Positions 34,706 through 43,987 of a stretch of DNA of 63,328 nt are shown one piece after another. The stretch is from contig NZ_JAFICC010000021.1 in NCBI RefSeq assembly GCF_017833415.1, positions 1-63,328 of the forward strand. The letters are read 5' to 3'. A model generated the notes under the pieces. It was not told the origin of the DNA. It made no database searches and saw nothing but the letters and a program-made list of their open reading frames with translations. The translations under genes were made by a program, and so were the position numbers. This DNA comes from Flavobacterium sp. 1355 (GTDB taxonomy: Bacteria; Bacteroidota; Bacteroidia; Flavobacteriales; Flavobacteriaceae). The stretch's first letter is position 1. Every line of letters starts with the position of its first letter.

Positions 34706-35479
34706 ATGCCTTTAAGCAACTCAAAAGATTTAAAATTAGCTGTTCTCATCGATGCCGATAATGTACCTTATAGTAATGTAAAAGGTATGATGGAAGAAAT
34801 AACAAAATTTGGAACTCCGACCACTAAACGCATTTATGCCGACTGGACGAAACCGAATTCTAACGGATGGAAAGGTGTTTTGCTGGAACATGCAATTACT
34901 CCTATACAGCAATATAGTTATACAGTTGGCAAAAACTCATCAGATTCTGCATTAATTATTGATGCTATGGATTTGCTTTATTCAGGTAAACTGGATGGTT
35001 TTTGTATTGTATCAAGTGATAGCGATTTTACACGATTAGCAATAAGGCTTAGAGAATCGGGAATGAAGGTTATCGGTATTGGAGAAAAGAAAACTCCAAA
35101 CTCTTTTATTGTTGCCTGTGACCGATTTATCTACATCGAAGTTCTGGATGGTGCTATACAGAAAAAGAAGATAAAAACTGCAGATGTAAAAAAACCTGTT
35201 GAAAAACCTGCTGAAAAAGCATTGCATAAAATTGACAAACAAACTATTGAGCTTATTGAAGCTACAATTGAAGATATTGAAGATGACGACGGCTGGGCAT
35301 TTCTGGGTGATGTAGGAAATTTGATCGTAAAGAAAAAACCCGAATTTGATCCGCGAAATTATGGTTTTTCTAAACTTACACCAATGCTCAAATCATTAAC
35401 TGATATTCTGGAAATCGACGAAAGGGAATCAGATAAAAAAGGAATCAAACACGTTTACGTTCGCTTGAGATACAATTAA
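34706..35479 (+). CDS. NYN-domain protein with C-terminal OST-HTH/LOTUS domain
   Basis: A 257-residue protein: a PIN-like NYN ribonuclease fold (about 8-145) with acidic residues in AVLIDADNVPY, SSDSALIIDAMDLLY and CIVSSDSDFTRLA that match the metal-binding Asp cluster, and a LOTUS domain (about 175-257; GWAFLGDVGNLIVKKKPEFD, FSKLTPMLKSL). NYN-LOTUS proteins bind and may cut RNA. Their bacterial targets are mostly unknown. It is divergent from the Rrf2 gene and followed at 37 nt by an unrelated flavoenzyme gene. The catalytic acids appear intact. Confidence 0.88.
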   Translation: MPLSNSKDLKLAVLIDADNVPYSNVKGMMEEITKFGTPTTKRIYADWTKPNSNGWKGVLLEHAITPIQQYSYTVGKNSSDSALIIDAMDLLYSGKLDGFCIVSSDSDFTRLAIRLRESGMKVIGIGEKKTPNSFIVACDRFIYIEVLDGAIQKKKIKTADVKKPVEKPAEKALHKIDKQTIELIEATIEDIEDDDGWAFLGDVGNLIVKKKPEFDPRNYGFSKLTPMLKSLTDILEIDERESDKKGIKHVYVRLRYN

Positions 35480-35516
35480 TTTCAAATTTATTACCTATTT
35501 AATTTTTTTAAAAAAC

Positions 35517-37031
35517 ATGAGAAAGAAATTCTTTATTTACGGATTCTTATTGTTTCTAATTGTTGCCGCAGTTTATTATTATTCAGGACGCGGTTTTTTA
35601 CTTGTTATTGTTTTACCTATTTTATTGGTGGTTGGTGTTTATAACGCAATTCAGAAAAAACATGCCATCCTGCGAAACTTTCCGGTTTTAGGCTATTTCA
35701 GATATTTATTTGAAATGATCGCTCCCGAAATCCAACAGTATTTTATTGAAAGATCTACAGACGGAAAACCTTTTTCCAGAAATCAACGCTCTCTGGTTTA
35801 TCAAAGAGCAAAAAATATTGATTCAAGCACACCTTTTGGAACCCAGCAAAACCTAAACCATGATGGTTATGAAGGGATTAAACATTCTATTTTTCCGGCA
35901 AAAGTAAATGAAGAGCTGCCTCGTGTATTAGTGGGCGGAAAAGATTGCAGGCAGCCTTATCTGGCGTCTTTATTTAATGTTTCGGCAATGAGTTTTGGTT
36001 CGCTAAGCGAAAACGCGGTTCGTGCCATAAACATTGGTGCAAAAAAAGGAAATTTTTATCAAAATACAGGAGAAGGCGGTTTAACAGAGTTTCATCTTGC
36101 CGGCGGTGGCGATATTACATGGCAGATTGGTACAGGATATTTTGGATGCCGTGATGCAGAAGGAAATTTTAGCCCTGATAAATTCTCAGAAAAAGCAAAT
36201 CTTCCTAATGTAAAAATGATCGAAATTAAACTTTCGCAAGGTGCCAAACCTGGTCATGGCGGGGTACTTCCAGCTGCTAAAAACACAGAGTTTATTGCCA
36301 AGATAAGAGGGGTTGAACCACATACTATGATTCTTTCTCCTCCTGGTCATACTGCCTTTTCTGATTCAAAAGGATTAATTTACTTCATTAAACAATTGCG
36401 TGAGCTGTCAAACGGAAAACCAATCGGATTTAAATTATGTATTGGAAATACAGCCGAATTTGAGGCTCTTTGCCACGAAATGATTGCAGAGGACATTTAT
36501 CCTGATTTTATAACGGTTGACGGGGCCGAAGGAGGAACCGGAGCTGCTCCTTTGGAATTTGCAGATGGTGTTGGAATGCCTTTTGAACCTGCCCTGATTT
36601 TTGTAAATAAGACTTTGATCGGATTAAATATCCGGGACAAAATACGCATTATAGGTAGTGGAAAAATAATTTCAGGTTATTCTATTCTGCATGCCGTTGC
36701 ACTGGGTGCAGATATGTGTAACAGTGCCCGTGGTTTTATGTTTTCTTTAGGCTGCATTCAGGCGCTGCGTTGTCACAATAACGAGTGTCCGACCGGAGTT
36801 GCAACGCAAAACAAAATGCTTATGAAAGGTTTGGTTGTAACAGATAAATCGGAGCGTGTCTACCATTTTCATAAAAACACATTGCATGCTGCAAATGAGC
36901 TTCTGGCTGCCGCAGGAAAGAAAAGCTTCGCCGATGTAGATGTTAATATATTCATGCGAGGAGATGAATTTACTAATTTATCAGAATTATATTTTCCTGA
37001 TAATTTAAAAAATGTTACCAAAAGAAACTAA
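35517..37031 (+). CDS. FMN-binding glutamate synthase-like membrane-anchored protein
   Basis: A 504-residue protein: two N-terminal transmembrane helices (about 5-45), then a GltB-type FMN/Fe-S TIM barrel (about 85-490). Motifs: NVSAMSFGSLSENAVRAI, QNTGEGGLTEFH, KLSQGAKPGHGGVLP, DGAEGGTGAAPLEFAD and the Cys cluster LGCIQALRCHNNECPTGVATQ for a 3Fe-4S centre. It lacks the glutaminase and the C-terminal domain of full glutamate synthase (about 1500 residues). Members of this short family are common in Flavobacteria, with no proven reaction. Some are related to archaeal-type GltS. Followed by a strong terminator. Confidence 0.9.
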   Translation: MRKKFFIYGFLLFLIVAAVYYYSGRGFLLVIVLPILLVVGVYNAIQKKHAILRNFPVLGYFRYLFEMIAPEIQQYFIERSTDGKPFSRNQRSLVYQRAKNIDSSTPFGTQQNLNHDGYEGIKHSIFPAKVNEELPRVLVGGKDCRQPYLASLFNVSAMSFGSLSENAVRAINIGAKKGNFYQNTGEGGLTEFHLAGGGDITWQIGTGYFGCRDAEGNFSPDKFSEKANLPNVKMIEIKLSQGAKPGHGGVLPAAKNTEFIAKIRGVEPHTMILSPPGHTAFSDSKGLIYFIKQLRELSNGKPIGFKLCIGNTAEFEALCHEMIAEDIYPDFITVDGAEGGTGAAPLEFADGVGMPFEPALIFVNKTLIGLNIRDKIRIIGSGKIISGYSILHAVALGADMCNSARGFMFSLGCIQALRCHNNECPTGVATQNKMLMKGLVVTDKSERVYHFHKNTLHAANELLAAAGKKSFADVDVNIFMRGDEFTNLSELYFPDNLKNVTKRN

Positions 37032-37035
37032 ATAA

Positions 37036-37073
37036 ATCAGCCTCTTTGTTAATTCAAAGAGGCTGATATTTTT
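37036..37073 (+). terminator. Terminator of the glutamate synthase-like gene
   Basis: Perfect 13-bp stem (ATCAGCCTCTTTG / CAAAGAGGCTGAT) with a 6-nt loop and a T-run. Arms share GCCTCTTTG with the hairpin at 38641. Confidence 0.88.
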
Positions 37074-37086
37074 TATCAAAAGGTGA

Positions 37087-37773
37087 TTACTTTTTTTCCT
37101 TCATATTTTGAGAAAGGAAAAGTATAGCCCTAATTTTTAGTTTATCAATTGGAAGTACGCTGCTTTCAAATTCATAAAAAGTGTGGATTCCGTCATCCCT
37201 AAGACATAAGGCATAACCGTTATATCTTTTATCTTCCCTGGTTATTTTGTATGACACCGTTTTGACCTCTCCTATAGTACTTTCTACTTTATATTTTTGA
37301 AGATTGCTATCACTTTTTAATTGTTTAAAACTTTGTTCAATATCCTCTTTCGATTCAAAATCATGGATAAAAATATTCAAATTATCCGGCGATTTAAATG
37401 CAATTCTTAGTAACTCATCATGATTATTCTGGATATAATAGTCCTTTGGTATTTTCATCTGACCGTCCAAAGCTATATAAACCAGTGAATCTTTTTTTAC
37501 TTTTACAATTCCATGGTTCAATTTTTGCAAAACCGACAAACTATCAAGAGCCTTATAATCAAAATATAACATCTTCGTTGAAATTATTCTTTCAAGAGTT
37601 TTTTGTCTTTCAAGACTTTCCTTCATAATTGCCTGAGATTCTTCAAAGCTTTTTTTAAGATCAAGATTAGACGAATTAGAACTAGTATTAGAACAAGTGT
37701 ACAATAACCTGATAAACAAAAAAACGGGAACAATAAAACCTAAGACAGTTTTCCATGCTGGTCTGTCATCCAT
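37087..37773 (-). CDS. Hypothetical membrane-anchored protein
   Basis: A 228-residue protein with one N-terminal transmembrane helix (VLGFIVPVFLFIRLLYTC, about 10-28), a Ser-rich linker, a coiled-coil-prone segment (about 38-65) and a C-terminal soluble domain of unknown fold (about 70-228). The Cys in LLYTCSN does not make a typical lipobox. It ends at a terminator shared with the converging glutamate synthase-like gene. It starts 2 nt after the stop of the upstream lipoprotein gene, so the two are co-transcribed and may act together. No family recognised. Confidence 0.7.
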   Translation of the reverse strand: MDDRPAWKTVLGFIVPVFLFIRLLYTCSNTSSNSSNLDLKKSFEESQAIMKESLERQKTLERIISTKMLYFDYKALDSLSVLQKLNHGIVKVKKDSLVYIALDGQMKIPKDYYIQNNHDELLRIAFKSPDNLNIFIHDFESKEDIEQSFKQLKSDSNLQKYKVESTIGEVKTVSYKITREDKRYNGYALCLRDDGIHTFYEFESSVLPIDKLKIRAILFLSQNMKEKK

Positions 37774-37775
37774 GA

Positions 37776-38549
37776 TTACTTCAGGTCTTTTTCGGTCAGG
37801 ATAATATCATTTACAAGTTGTCCTTTGGTATCCTGATAAATGTATTTTATTGTTGTTATTCCGTAACGTTTGATAGAACCGATAATATTTTTTAAATCAC
37901 TGCTTCTCAAAATATTTTCTTTCATCAAAACTTTTGCTCCGTCCCCTTTAAGAATTTCCGAATACTGTTTTGGTACTTCAATCTTATAAACAAGTTCGTT
38001 TTTATCGCTAATATCAATTTTTAATACTTTTGTTCCGTCTTCATTTACGATTGGCATATTTTGATTCATCAATGCAAGCATTTGCTGGATTTCACTGCCA
38101 GAATCAGAATCTGTGTTTTCTTTATTTAAAGAATTGGCACTGCTTTTAGCCATTAATTTTTTTAATTCTTCACGATCAACTATTAATTCAGCAAGAACAG
38201 TACTGTTGTTTGCCAGAAAATATATTTCGAATGTGACACCTTCATTAATTAGTTCTACCGAAGCAGGATCTTTTCTCATTGTTTCACCAAGAAAAGCAGG
38301 AAACATGTCCTTATAAATAGATTTGTTTGATGCACTTTGATCTAAATTGGTATCAATTCTTATTTCGATTTTATTATCCTGCAAAAGTGCTTTTGCACTT
38401 GTATGGGTAATAACTTCGTCCTGCATCAGGGAAGTAGAATTATTATAAGAGTTTACATAATCCTGCATTTTTTGTTTAGTGTTTTTACAACTTACTAAAA
38501 ACAATGCGATAGTAATTGCAAAAGAGATTTGAGTAATTTTTTTAATCAT
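37776..38549 (-). CDS. Hypothetical lipoprotein (long paralog)
   Basis: A 257-residue lipoprotein (start MIKKITQISF; lipobox Cys in ALFLVSCKNT). The first ~150 residues of the mature part are clearly related to the downstream-placed 147-residue lipoprotein at 38707 (shared KNTKQK, IEIRIxT, YFLANNxT, DREEL/DKEEL patterns). This copy has an extra C-terminal ~100 residues. A longer frame to 38606 has an unlikely leader, so the internal ATG is used. Function unknown. It is followed at 2 nt by a membrane-anchored gene. Confidence 0.72.
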   Translation of the reverse strand: MIKKITQISFAITIALFLVSCKNTKQKMQDYVNSYNNSTSLMQDEVITHTSAKALLQDNKIEIRIDTNLDQSASNKSIYKDMFPAFLGETMRKDPASVELINEGVTFEIYFLANNSTVLAELIVDREELKKLMAKSSANSLNKENTDSDSGSEIQQMLALMNQNMPIVNEDGTKVLKIDISDKNELVYKIEVPKQYSEILKGDGAKVLMKENILRSSDLKNIIGSIKRYGITTIKYIYQDTKGQLVNDIILTEKDLK

Positions 38550-38640
38550 AATTTTAGATTTATTAGGTAGAATTTTACAACAAACATACTTTATTGATAG
38601 CTGCAAAACAAAATAATTAGTATTCTTAACGAAAAGAAAA

Positions 38641-38671
38641 CAGCCTCTTCTATACTAGAGCAAAGAGGCTG
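38641..38671 (-). terminator. Terminator of the short lipoprotein gene
   Basis: 9-bp arms CAGCCTCTT and AAGAGGCTG with T-rich sequence on the minus strand. Located 36 nt after the stop of the 38707 gene. Arms resemble the 37036 terminator. Confidence 0.7.
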
Positions 38672-38706
38672 CTTTTATTAAAATTTACTATACAGTCTTT
38701 TTTAGG

Positions 38707-39150
38707 TTAAAGTTTTGCAGTTTCTTTATTTTGTGGAGAACTGTTTGTGTTTTCTAAAACCGCCAATTCTTCTTTGTCAATAAAGTGTTGGGCAAAAATT
38801 GTATTGTTATTGGCCAAAAAGTAAACATCGAAAGCCACTCCTTCTTCGATTAATGTTTTGGAAATCTGGTCTTTCTTAATCATTTCAGATAATAAACCAG
38901 GAAATCTTTTACCTGCAGCAAGTTTGTTTGTTTCATTTTGCTCTAAGTCAGTTAAAATTCTGATCTCAATTTTGCTCGCGGCCAAAAATCCTTTTGCTGT
39001 AGTACCGGTAATATTGTCGCCTTTAAATTGTTCAGCAGAGCTGTTGTACACATTTACATGTTTCTGGATCTTTTGTTTCGTGTTTTGACAGCTTATAAGT
39101 AAAAGCTGAACGACGATAACCAATAAAATCTTAGCGTAATTTTTTCTCAT
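38707..39150 (-). CDS. Hypothetical lipoprotein (short paralog)
   Basis: A 147-residue lipoprotein (lipobox Cys in LLLISCQNT). It is a paralog of the N-terminal ~150 residues of the lipoprotein at 37776: both share NTKQK, SxxxTxxAK, KIEIRI, LxxNExNK/SASNK and VYFLANNxT or IYFLANNST segments. The C-terminal domain of the longer copy is absent, so this may be a truncated duplicate or a single-domain member. Upstream is an AT-rich gap of about 250 nt with no ORF. Function unknown. Confidence 0.7.
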   Translation of the reverse strand: MRKNYAKILLVIVVQLLLISCQNTKQKIQKHVNVYNSSAEQFKGDNITGTTAKGFLAASKIEIRILTDLEQNETNKLAAGKRFPGLLSEMIKKDQISKTLIEEGVAFDVYFLANNNTIFAQHFIDKEELAVLENTNSSPQNKETAKL

Positions 39151-39360
39151 AGGTTTTTTGTTTTTGGTTTAGGTTAATAGATTTTGTTGTCTCAAACATA
39201 AGTTTTTTTCATGTCATTTCCTATACCTAAACAGGGAATAATTTACTGATAACCATTTGATTAAATACTATTTACCTTATTTCAAAAAACTATTGTTTTG
39301 TAAGAATTTTAACAAGACCTGATTTCAAAATGAAAGCGGTTTATTAACTTTTTGGCATAA

Positions 39361-39392
39361 AAAAAGGTTCTTTGTTTTTTAAGAACCTTTTT
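39361..39392. terminator. Terminator downstream of GH88
   Basis: Perfect 12-bp arms (AAAAAGGTTCTT / AAGAACCTTTTT), 8-nt loop. It lies 7 nt beyond the GH88 stop. No plus-strand gene lies before it. Confidence 0.85.
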
Positions 39393-39398
39393 AATGTA

Positions 39399-40580
39399 TT
39401 ATTTTAATTTTTGAAGTCTCAAAAGAGCCTCCAAATAATAATAATCTGCATAATTTATAGAGCAATCTATTTCACTTCCAGCTGGTTTGTGTCCGGTAGC
39501 ATGTAATAAAAATGCCGAATTTGCATCACGGCTTTGATAATGATCTGAAAGTGAAACAATCATTTTTTTTGCTTTTGTCTGATATTCATTTTTTAAAGCC
39601 TTGTCTTTGGTAAAAGAACTCAATTCTATAAGTGCAGAAGAAACAATTGCAGCTGCAGAAGCATCTCTGGGAGCATTTGGTATATCAGGAGCATTAAAAT
39701 CCCAATACGGAATTAAATCTTCTGTTGTTAATTTATCTAAATAAACACGCGACAATTTATGGGCAAAATCTAAAAATTTTGGATCTTTGGTTTCCCTGTA
39801 AACCATGGTAAACCCATAAATAGCCCAAGCCTGGCCCCTCGCCCACATACTTTCGTCACTGTAGCCCTGCGCAGTAATTCCTTTTATCTTCTTGCCGGTT
39901 TCATAATCATAAATCAAAACATGATAAGAAGAGTAATCTGCTCTAAAATGATTATTCATGGTGGTTTCTGCATGTTTTACTGCAATATCATATAGCTTTT
40001 TATTTTCTCCGTTTTTAGAAGCCCAAAATAATAGCTCCAAATTCATCATATTATCGATGATCGTATTATGACCACCATATTTATTGTGCGGCCAGGATAA
40101 AATGGTACCCACCTTTGGATTGAAAAGTGTTGCGAGAGTATCGGCTGTTTTCAATATAATTTCTTTGTATTCGGGATTTTTGGTTAATCGATACCCGTTT
40201 CCAAAACTATTGAATATCTGAAAACCCAAATCGTGATCATTGGCTTTGCTAACAGACAAAGGTGTTAAAAACCGGCTAAACTTATCAGCTTCTTTTTCCC
40301 ATTTTTTGTCTCCTGTTGCCTCGCATAAATACCATAATTCTCCCGGCCAGAAACCGCTTGTCCAGTCTTTATAATTTACAAATTTCCATTCTTTACTTCC
40401 GTTGGGAACTGTTCTTGGAGAAGTCCCGTCATTTGGAATTACTTTTAACGTTTTTGTTGCTTGTTCTGCACAATATTGCAGTTGTTTATCGATACTAAAC
40501 GAAACTTTTTTTTGAGCATAATTTTGATTTACAGCCAGAAACAAGGTCAAAGTAATCAAAACAGAAATTTTTGTCATCAT
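39399..40580 (-). CDS. Glycoside hydrolase family 88 (unsaturated glucuronyl/rhamnogalacturonyl hydrolase)
   Basis: A 393-residue periplasmic enzyme: signal peptide (MMTKISVLITLTLFLAVNQNYAQ), then an alpha/alpha barrel. The catalytic Asp pair of the family is visible: Asp117 in NDHDLGF and Asp176 in IIDNMMNLELL. GYSDESMWARGQAWAIYGF and SEIDCSINYADYYY are further signatures. It removes the unsaturated uronic acid left by polysaccharide lyases (pectin, ulvan, alginate or glycosaminoglycan type). No lyase or SusCD pair lies beside it, so the substrate is open. GH105 is an alternative annotation but the signal peptide and motifs fit GH88 better. Confidence 0.9.
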   Translation of the reverse strand: MMTKISVLITLTLFLAVNQNYAQKKVSFSIDKQLQYCAEQATKTLKVIPNDGTSPRTVPNGSKEWKFVNYKDWTSGFWPGELWYLCEATGDKKWEKEADKFSRFLTPLSVSKANDHDLGFQIFNSFGNGYRLTKNPEYKEIILKTADTLATLFNPKVGTILSWPHNKYGGHNTIIDNMMNLELLFWASKNGENKKLYDIAVKHAETTMNNHFRADYSSYHVLIYDYETGKKIKGITAQGYSDESMWARGQAWAIYGFTMVYRETKDPKFLDFAHKLSRVYLDKLTTEDLIPYWDFNAPDIPNAPRDASAAAIVSSALIELSSFTKDKALKNEYQTKAKKMIVSLSDHYQSRDANSAFLLHATGHKPAGSEIDCSINYADYYYLEALLRLQKLK

Positions 40581-40648
40581 GTGATTAAAAATAGAAGTTG
40601 ATAGAACTGATAAATTTATAAAATAAAGTAAACCTATTCGAATCTTTG

Positions 40649-40656
40649 TATTTTTG
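40649..40656 (+). promoter_or_regulatory. Candidate -7 box upstream of the DUF2809 gene
   Basis: TATTTTTG matches TAnnTTTG and sits 19 nt before the ATG. The -33 partner is not clear. Confidence 0.3.
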
Positions 40657-40674
40657 TTGACCTAAAAAGTACAA

Positions 40675-41082
40675 ATGTTTCTATTTGAAAAGGGTTTGAA
40701 CAAACTCAGGCTCCAATATTTCATTTTATTTCTCTCTACAATTTTTCTTGGAATTCTTTCCAGAAAAATTTCATTTGTTCCTTTGTATACAGGTGATTTT
40801 CTGTATGCTGTTATGATTTATTTTTTGGTTAGAATACTATTTCCCCTTAAAAAATCTACGTCGATATTATTTCTGTCTTTATTGATTTGTTACACAATTG
40901 AGTTTCTGCAGCTTTACCAAGGCAACTGGATGATCGAACTTAGAAAAACACTTTTTGGAAGATATGTTCTGGGACAAGGTTTTCTTTGGAGTGATATTCT
41001 GGCTTATACTTTTGGAATTGCAGTTGTTTTTAGTATTGAAAAAAATTATTCTAAAACACCGGAATATCACATCTTAGGATAG
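40675..41082 (+). CDS. DUF2809 membrane protein
   Basis: A 135-residue protein with four transmembrane helices. Family-typical segments include GILSRKISFVPLYTGDFLYAVMIYF near residue 30-55 and YTIEFLQLYQGNW with GQGFLWSDILAYTFG in the second half. DUF2809 proteins are widespread small integral membrane proteins with no assigned function. It is divergent from GH88 and is followed by a 145-nt gap before rdgB, so no operon partner is evident. Confidence in the family assignment is moderate to good. Confidence 0.78.
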   Translation: MFLFEKGLNKLRLQYFILFLSTIFLGILSRKISFVPLYTGDFLYAVMIYFLVRILFPLKKSTSILFLSLLICYTIEFLQLYQGNWMIELRKTLFGRYVLGQGFLWSDILAYTFGIAVVFSIEKNYSKTPEYHILG

Positions 41083-41227
41083 CCGTACTTGATAAAACTA
41101 AAAATTTTACAAGAAATTGCGAATACGCTAATCAAGCGAAAGTTCTGAGCCAATCCTGTCAAAATGCAAATTCCAAAAAGAATTCTAAATTTGTGTTTTT
41201 AAAATAATCTCTCTTAAATACATCACT

Positions 41228-41806
41228 ATGCAACTTGTTTTCGCTTCTAATAATTTAAATAAAATCAAAGAAATTCAAAGTATTCTAAAGGGTTCCATTT
41301 CGTTACTAAGCCTGTCTGATATTGGCTGCCACGAAGAAATTCCGGAAACAGCTGACACTATTGAGGGGAATGCTATTTTGAAAGCCAATTATGTAACGGA
41401 AAAATATGGTTATGATTGTTTCGCAGATGATACAGGACTGGAGGTTAAGGCATTAAATGGCGCTCCAGGTGTATATTCTGCACGTTATGCAGGTGAGCAA
41501 AAAAATGCCGACGATAATATGAACAAACTTTTGGAGGCTCTAAAAGACCAATCAGACAGAAGTGCACAATTTAAGACTGTAATTGCTTTGAATATAAAAG
41601 GCAGACAACATTTGTTTACGGGAATTGCAAAAGGAGAAATTACTTTTGATAAAACTGGAAATCACGGCTTTGGATACGATCCTGTCTTTTTGCCTGAAAC
41701 TTATAACGAAACATTTGCAGAACTATCTTCAGAAATAAAAAATAAAATTAGTCATCGCGCCAAGGCAACCCAGCAACTAATTGATTTTCTGAACTCCACA
41801 AAATAA
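41228..41806 (+). CDS. rdgB: Non-canonical purine NTP pyrophosphatase (RdgB/HAM1)
   Basis: A 192-residue house-cleaning enzyme: begins with the substrate loop FASNNLNKIKEIQ, then the metal-binding DDTGLEV (ADDTGLEVKALNGAPGVYSARYAG) and GFGYDPVF near residue 150, SHRAKA near 178. It hydrolyses dITP, XTP and related nucleotides to monophosphates, preventing their incorporation into nucleic acids. Length and motifs are normal. A possible -7 box TAAATTTG lies at 41186-41193. It stands alone, with a long leader to the following helicase gene. Confidence 0.95.
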   Translation: MQLVFASNNLNKIKEIQSILKGSISLLSLSDIGCHEEIPETADTIEGNAILKANYVTEKYGYDCFADDTGLEVKALNGAPGVYSARYAGEQKNADDNMNKLLEALKDQSDRSAQFKTVIALNIKGRQHLFTGIAKGEITFDKTGNHGFGYDPVFLPETYNETFAELSSEIKNKISHRAKATQQLIDFLNSTK

Positions 41807-41981
41807 TTGTTTAAAATACAACATTTTAGGAGGCAAAATTGATATTTCATGACGCTTTTTTTTTCAAAATTATTCAATTTGCAGTAAAAATGATTTTACA
41901 TTAAAGATAACATTTTGATAATCAAATCATAAGAAATAGATAATTCTTAAAATACCATTAGTTTATCTGAATAATTAACAG

Positions 41982-41989
41982 TAATTTTG
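41982..41989 (+). promoter_or_regulatory. Candidate -7 box of the DEAD-box gene
   Basis: TAATTTTG matches TAnnTTTG and lies 21 nt before the ATG of the helicase. No clear -33 TTG. Confidence 0.35.
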
Positions 41990-42010
41990 CACCCTATTTT
42001 AAAAATACAT

Positions 42011-43921
42011 ATGAATAAATTTGAACAATTAGGATTGAATGAATCGTTACTGAAGGCGATTTTAGATCTAGGATTTGAGAATCCGTCAGAAGTACAGGAG
42101 AAAGCGATTCCCCTATTATTGGAAAAAGATACAGATATGGTTGCGTTGGCTCAGACAGGGACAGGGAAAACGGCAGCTTTCGGTTTTCCGCTAATTCAAA
42201 AAATTGATGCTGACAATAGAAACACACAAGCATTAGTTTTATCGCCAACACGAGAACTTTGTTTACAGATTACCAACGAACTTAAAAACTACGCAAAATA
42301 CGAGAAAGGTATCAATGTGGTAGCAGTTTACGGCGGGGCTAGTATTACAGAGCAAGCTAGGGACATTAAGAGAGGAGCACAAATTATTGTGGCTACTCCG
42401 GGAAGAATGCAAGACATGATCAACAGAGGTTTGGTTAACATTAAAAATATAGATTACTGTATTCTTGATGAGGCTGACGAAATGTTAAACATGGGATTTT
42501 ATGAGGATATCGTATCAATTTTATCTGATACTCCTGATCAAAAAAGTACATGGTTGTTCTCTGCAACTATGCCACAAGAGGTTGCCAGAATTGCAAAACA
42601 ATTTATGAGCGACCCTGTTGAAATTACTGTTGGAGCTAAGAACTCTGGTTCTGCAACAGTTTCTCACGAATTTTACTTAGTAAACGCTCGTGATCGTTAC
42701 GAAGCTTTAAAACGTTTAGCCGATGCTAACCCGGACATTTTCTCTGTGGTTTTCTGTCGTACTAAAAGAGATACTCAGGCTGTAGCCGAAAAATTAATTG
42801 AAGATGGATACAGTGCTGCTGCATTGCACGGAGATTTGTCTCAGGCGCAACGTGATGGTGTAATGAAATCTTTCCGTGGAAGACAAATTCAGATGCTTGT
42901 TGCAACTGACGTTGCTGCACGTGGTATTGACGTTGATAATATTACTCACGTAGTAAATTACCAACTTCCTGACGAGATTGAAACGTACAATCACCGTTCT
43001 GGACGTACTGGTAGAGCCGGAAAATTAGGAACTTCTATTGTAATTGTTACAAAAAGTGAGTTGCGTAAAATTTCTTCTATCGAAAGAATCATCAAACAAA
43101 AATTCGAAGAAAAAACGATCCCGTCTGGAATTGAGATCTGCGAAATTCAATTATTGCACTTAGCAACAAAAATTAAAGATACTGAAGTTGATCACGAAAT
43201 TGACAACTATTTACCAGCAATCAATAACGTTCTTGAAGGTTTATCAAAAGAAGAACTGATCAAGAAAATGGTTTCAGTAGAATTTAACCGTTTTATTGCT
43301 TACTACAAAAAGAACAGAGATATATCTGCTCAATCTGGAGAAAGACGCGAAAGAACTGATTCTGAACCAAGAGAATTCAATAATAACGGAGCAGTTCGTT
43401 ATTTTGTAAACATCGGTTCAAGAGATAATTTCGATTGGATGACTCTTAAGGATTATTTGAAAGAGACATTAGACTTAGGTCGTGATGACGTTTTCAAAGT
43501 AGATGTAAAAGAAGGTTTCTCTTTCTTTAACACTGATCCTGAACATACTGACAAAGTTATGGAAGTATTAAACAACGTACAATTAGAAGGACGTCGTATT
43601 AATGTTGAAATTTCTAAAAATGACGGTGGCGGAAGACGTGACCATAACGGACGTTCTGGTGGCGGAAGAAGTTCTGGCGGACCAAGAAGAGAAGGAAATT
43701 TTGCTCCAAGACGTGAAGGTTCTGGAGGTGGTTTCAGAAGCGACAGAAGCTCAGCTCCAAGAGAAGGCGGTTTTAGAAGCGACAGAAATTCATCTGCTCC
43801 AAAAAGAGAAGGTGGTTTTAGAAGTTCGGCTCCAAGAAGCGAAGGAAGTTCAGACAGAGCTCCAAGACGTTCTGAAAGCTTTGGTGATTCACCAAGACCA
43901 AGAAGACCAAGAAGAGACTAA
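42011..43921 (+). CDS. DEAD-box RNA helicase, DeaD/CsdA-like
   Basis: A 636-residue ATP-dependent RNA helicase (start MNKFEQLGLN; eight extra residues in a longer frame are unlikely). Q motif GFENPSEVQEKAIP, Walker A AQTGTGKT (47-54), DEAD near 155, SAT, and HRSGRTGRAG. After the RecA-like domains comes a DbpA-type RNA-binding domain (about 470-545; VRYFVNIGSRDNFDW). A C-terminal tail (about 545-636) is rich in Gly, Arg and Ser (GGGRSSGGPRREG) and should bind RNA non-specifically. Such enzymes assist ribosome assembly and cold adaptation. The gene ends in a strong terminator and is monocistronic. Confidence 0.93.
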   Translation: MNKFEQLGLNESLLKAILDLGFENPSEVQEKAIPLLLEKDTDMVALAQTGTGKTAAFGFPLIQKIDADNRNTQALVLSPTRELCLQITNELKNYAKYEKGINVVAVYGGASITEQARDIKRGAQIIVATPGRMQDMINRGLVNIKNIDYCILDEADEMLNMGFYEDIVSILSDTPDQKSTWLFSATMPQEVARIAKQFMSDPVEITVGAKNSGSATVSHEFYLVNARDRYEALKRLADANPDIFSVVFCRTKRDTQAVAEKLIEDGYSAAALHGDLSQAQRDGVMKSFRGRQIQMLVATDVAARGIDVDNITHVVNYQLPDEIETYNHRSGRTGRAGKLGTSIVIVTKSELRKISSIERIIKQKFEEKTIPSGIEICEIQLLHLATKIKDTEVDHEIDNYLPAINNVLEGLSKEELIKKMVSVEFNRFIAYYKKNRDISAQSGERRERTDSEPREFNNNGAVRYFVNIGSRDNFDWMTLKDYLKETLDLGRDDVFKVDVKEGFSFFNTDPEHTDKVMEVLNNVQLEGRRINVEISKNDGGGRRDHNGRSGGGRSSGGPRREGNFAPRREGSGGGFRSDRSSAPREGGFRSDRNSSAPKREGGFRSSAPRSEGSSDRAPRRSESFGDSPRPRRPRRD

Positions 43922-43943
43922 TAAGTCAATATCTTAAAATACA

Positions 43944-43987
43944 AAATCCCAAATTCCAGACATACTTGGAATTTGGGATTTTTTTTA
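43944..43987 (+). terminator. Terminator of the DEAD-box gene
   Basis: Perfect 15-bp stem (AAATCCCAAATTCCA / TGGAATTTGGGATTT), 8-nt loop, T-run. One of the strongest terminators in the window. Confidence 0.93.
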
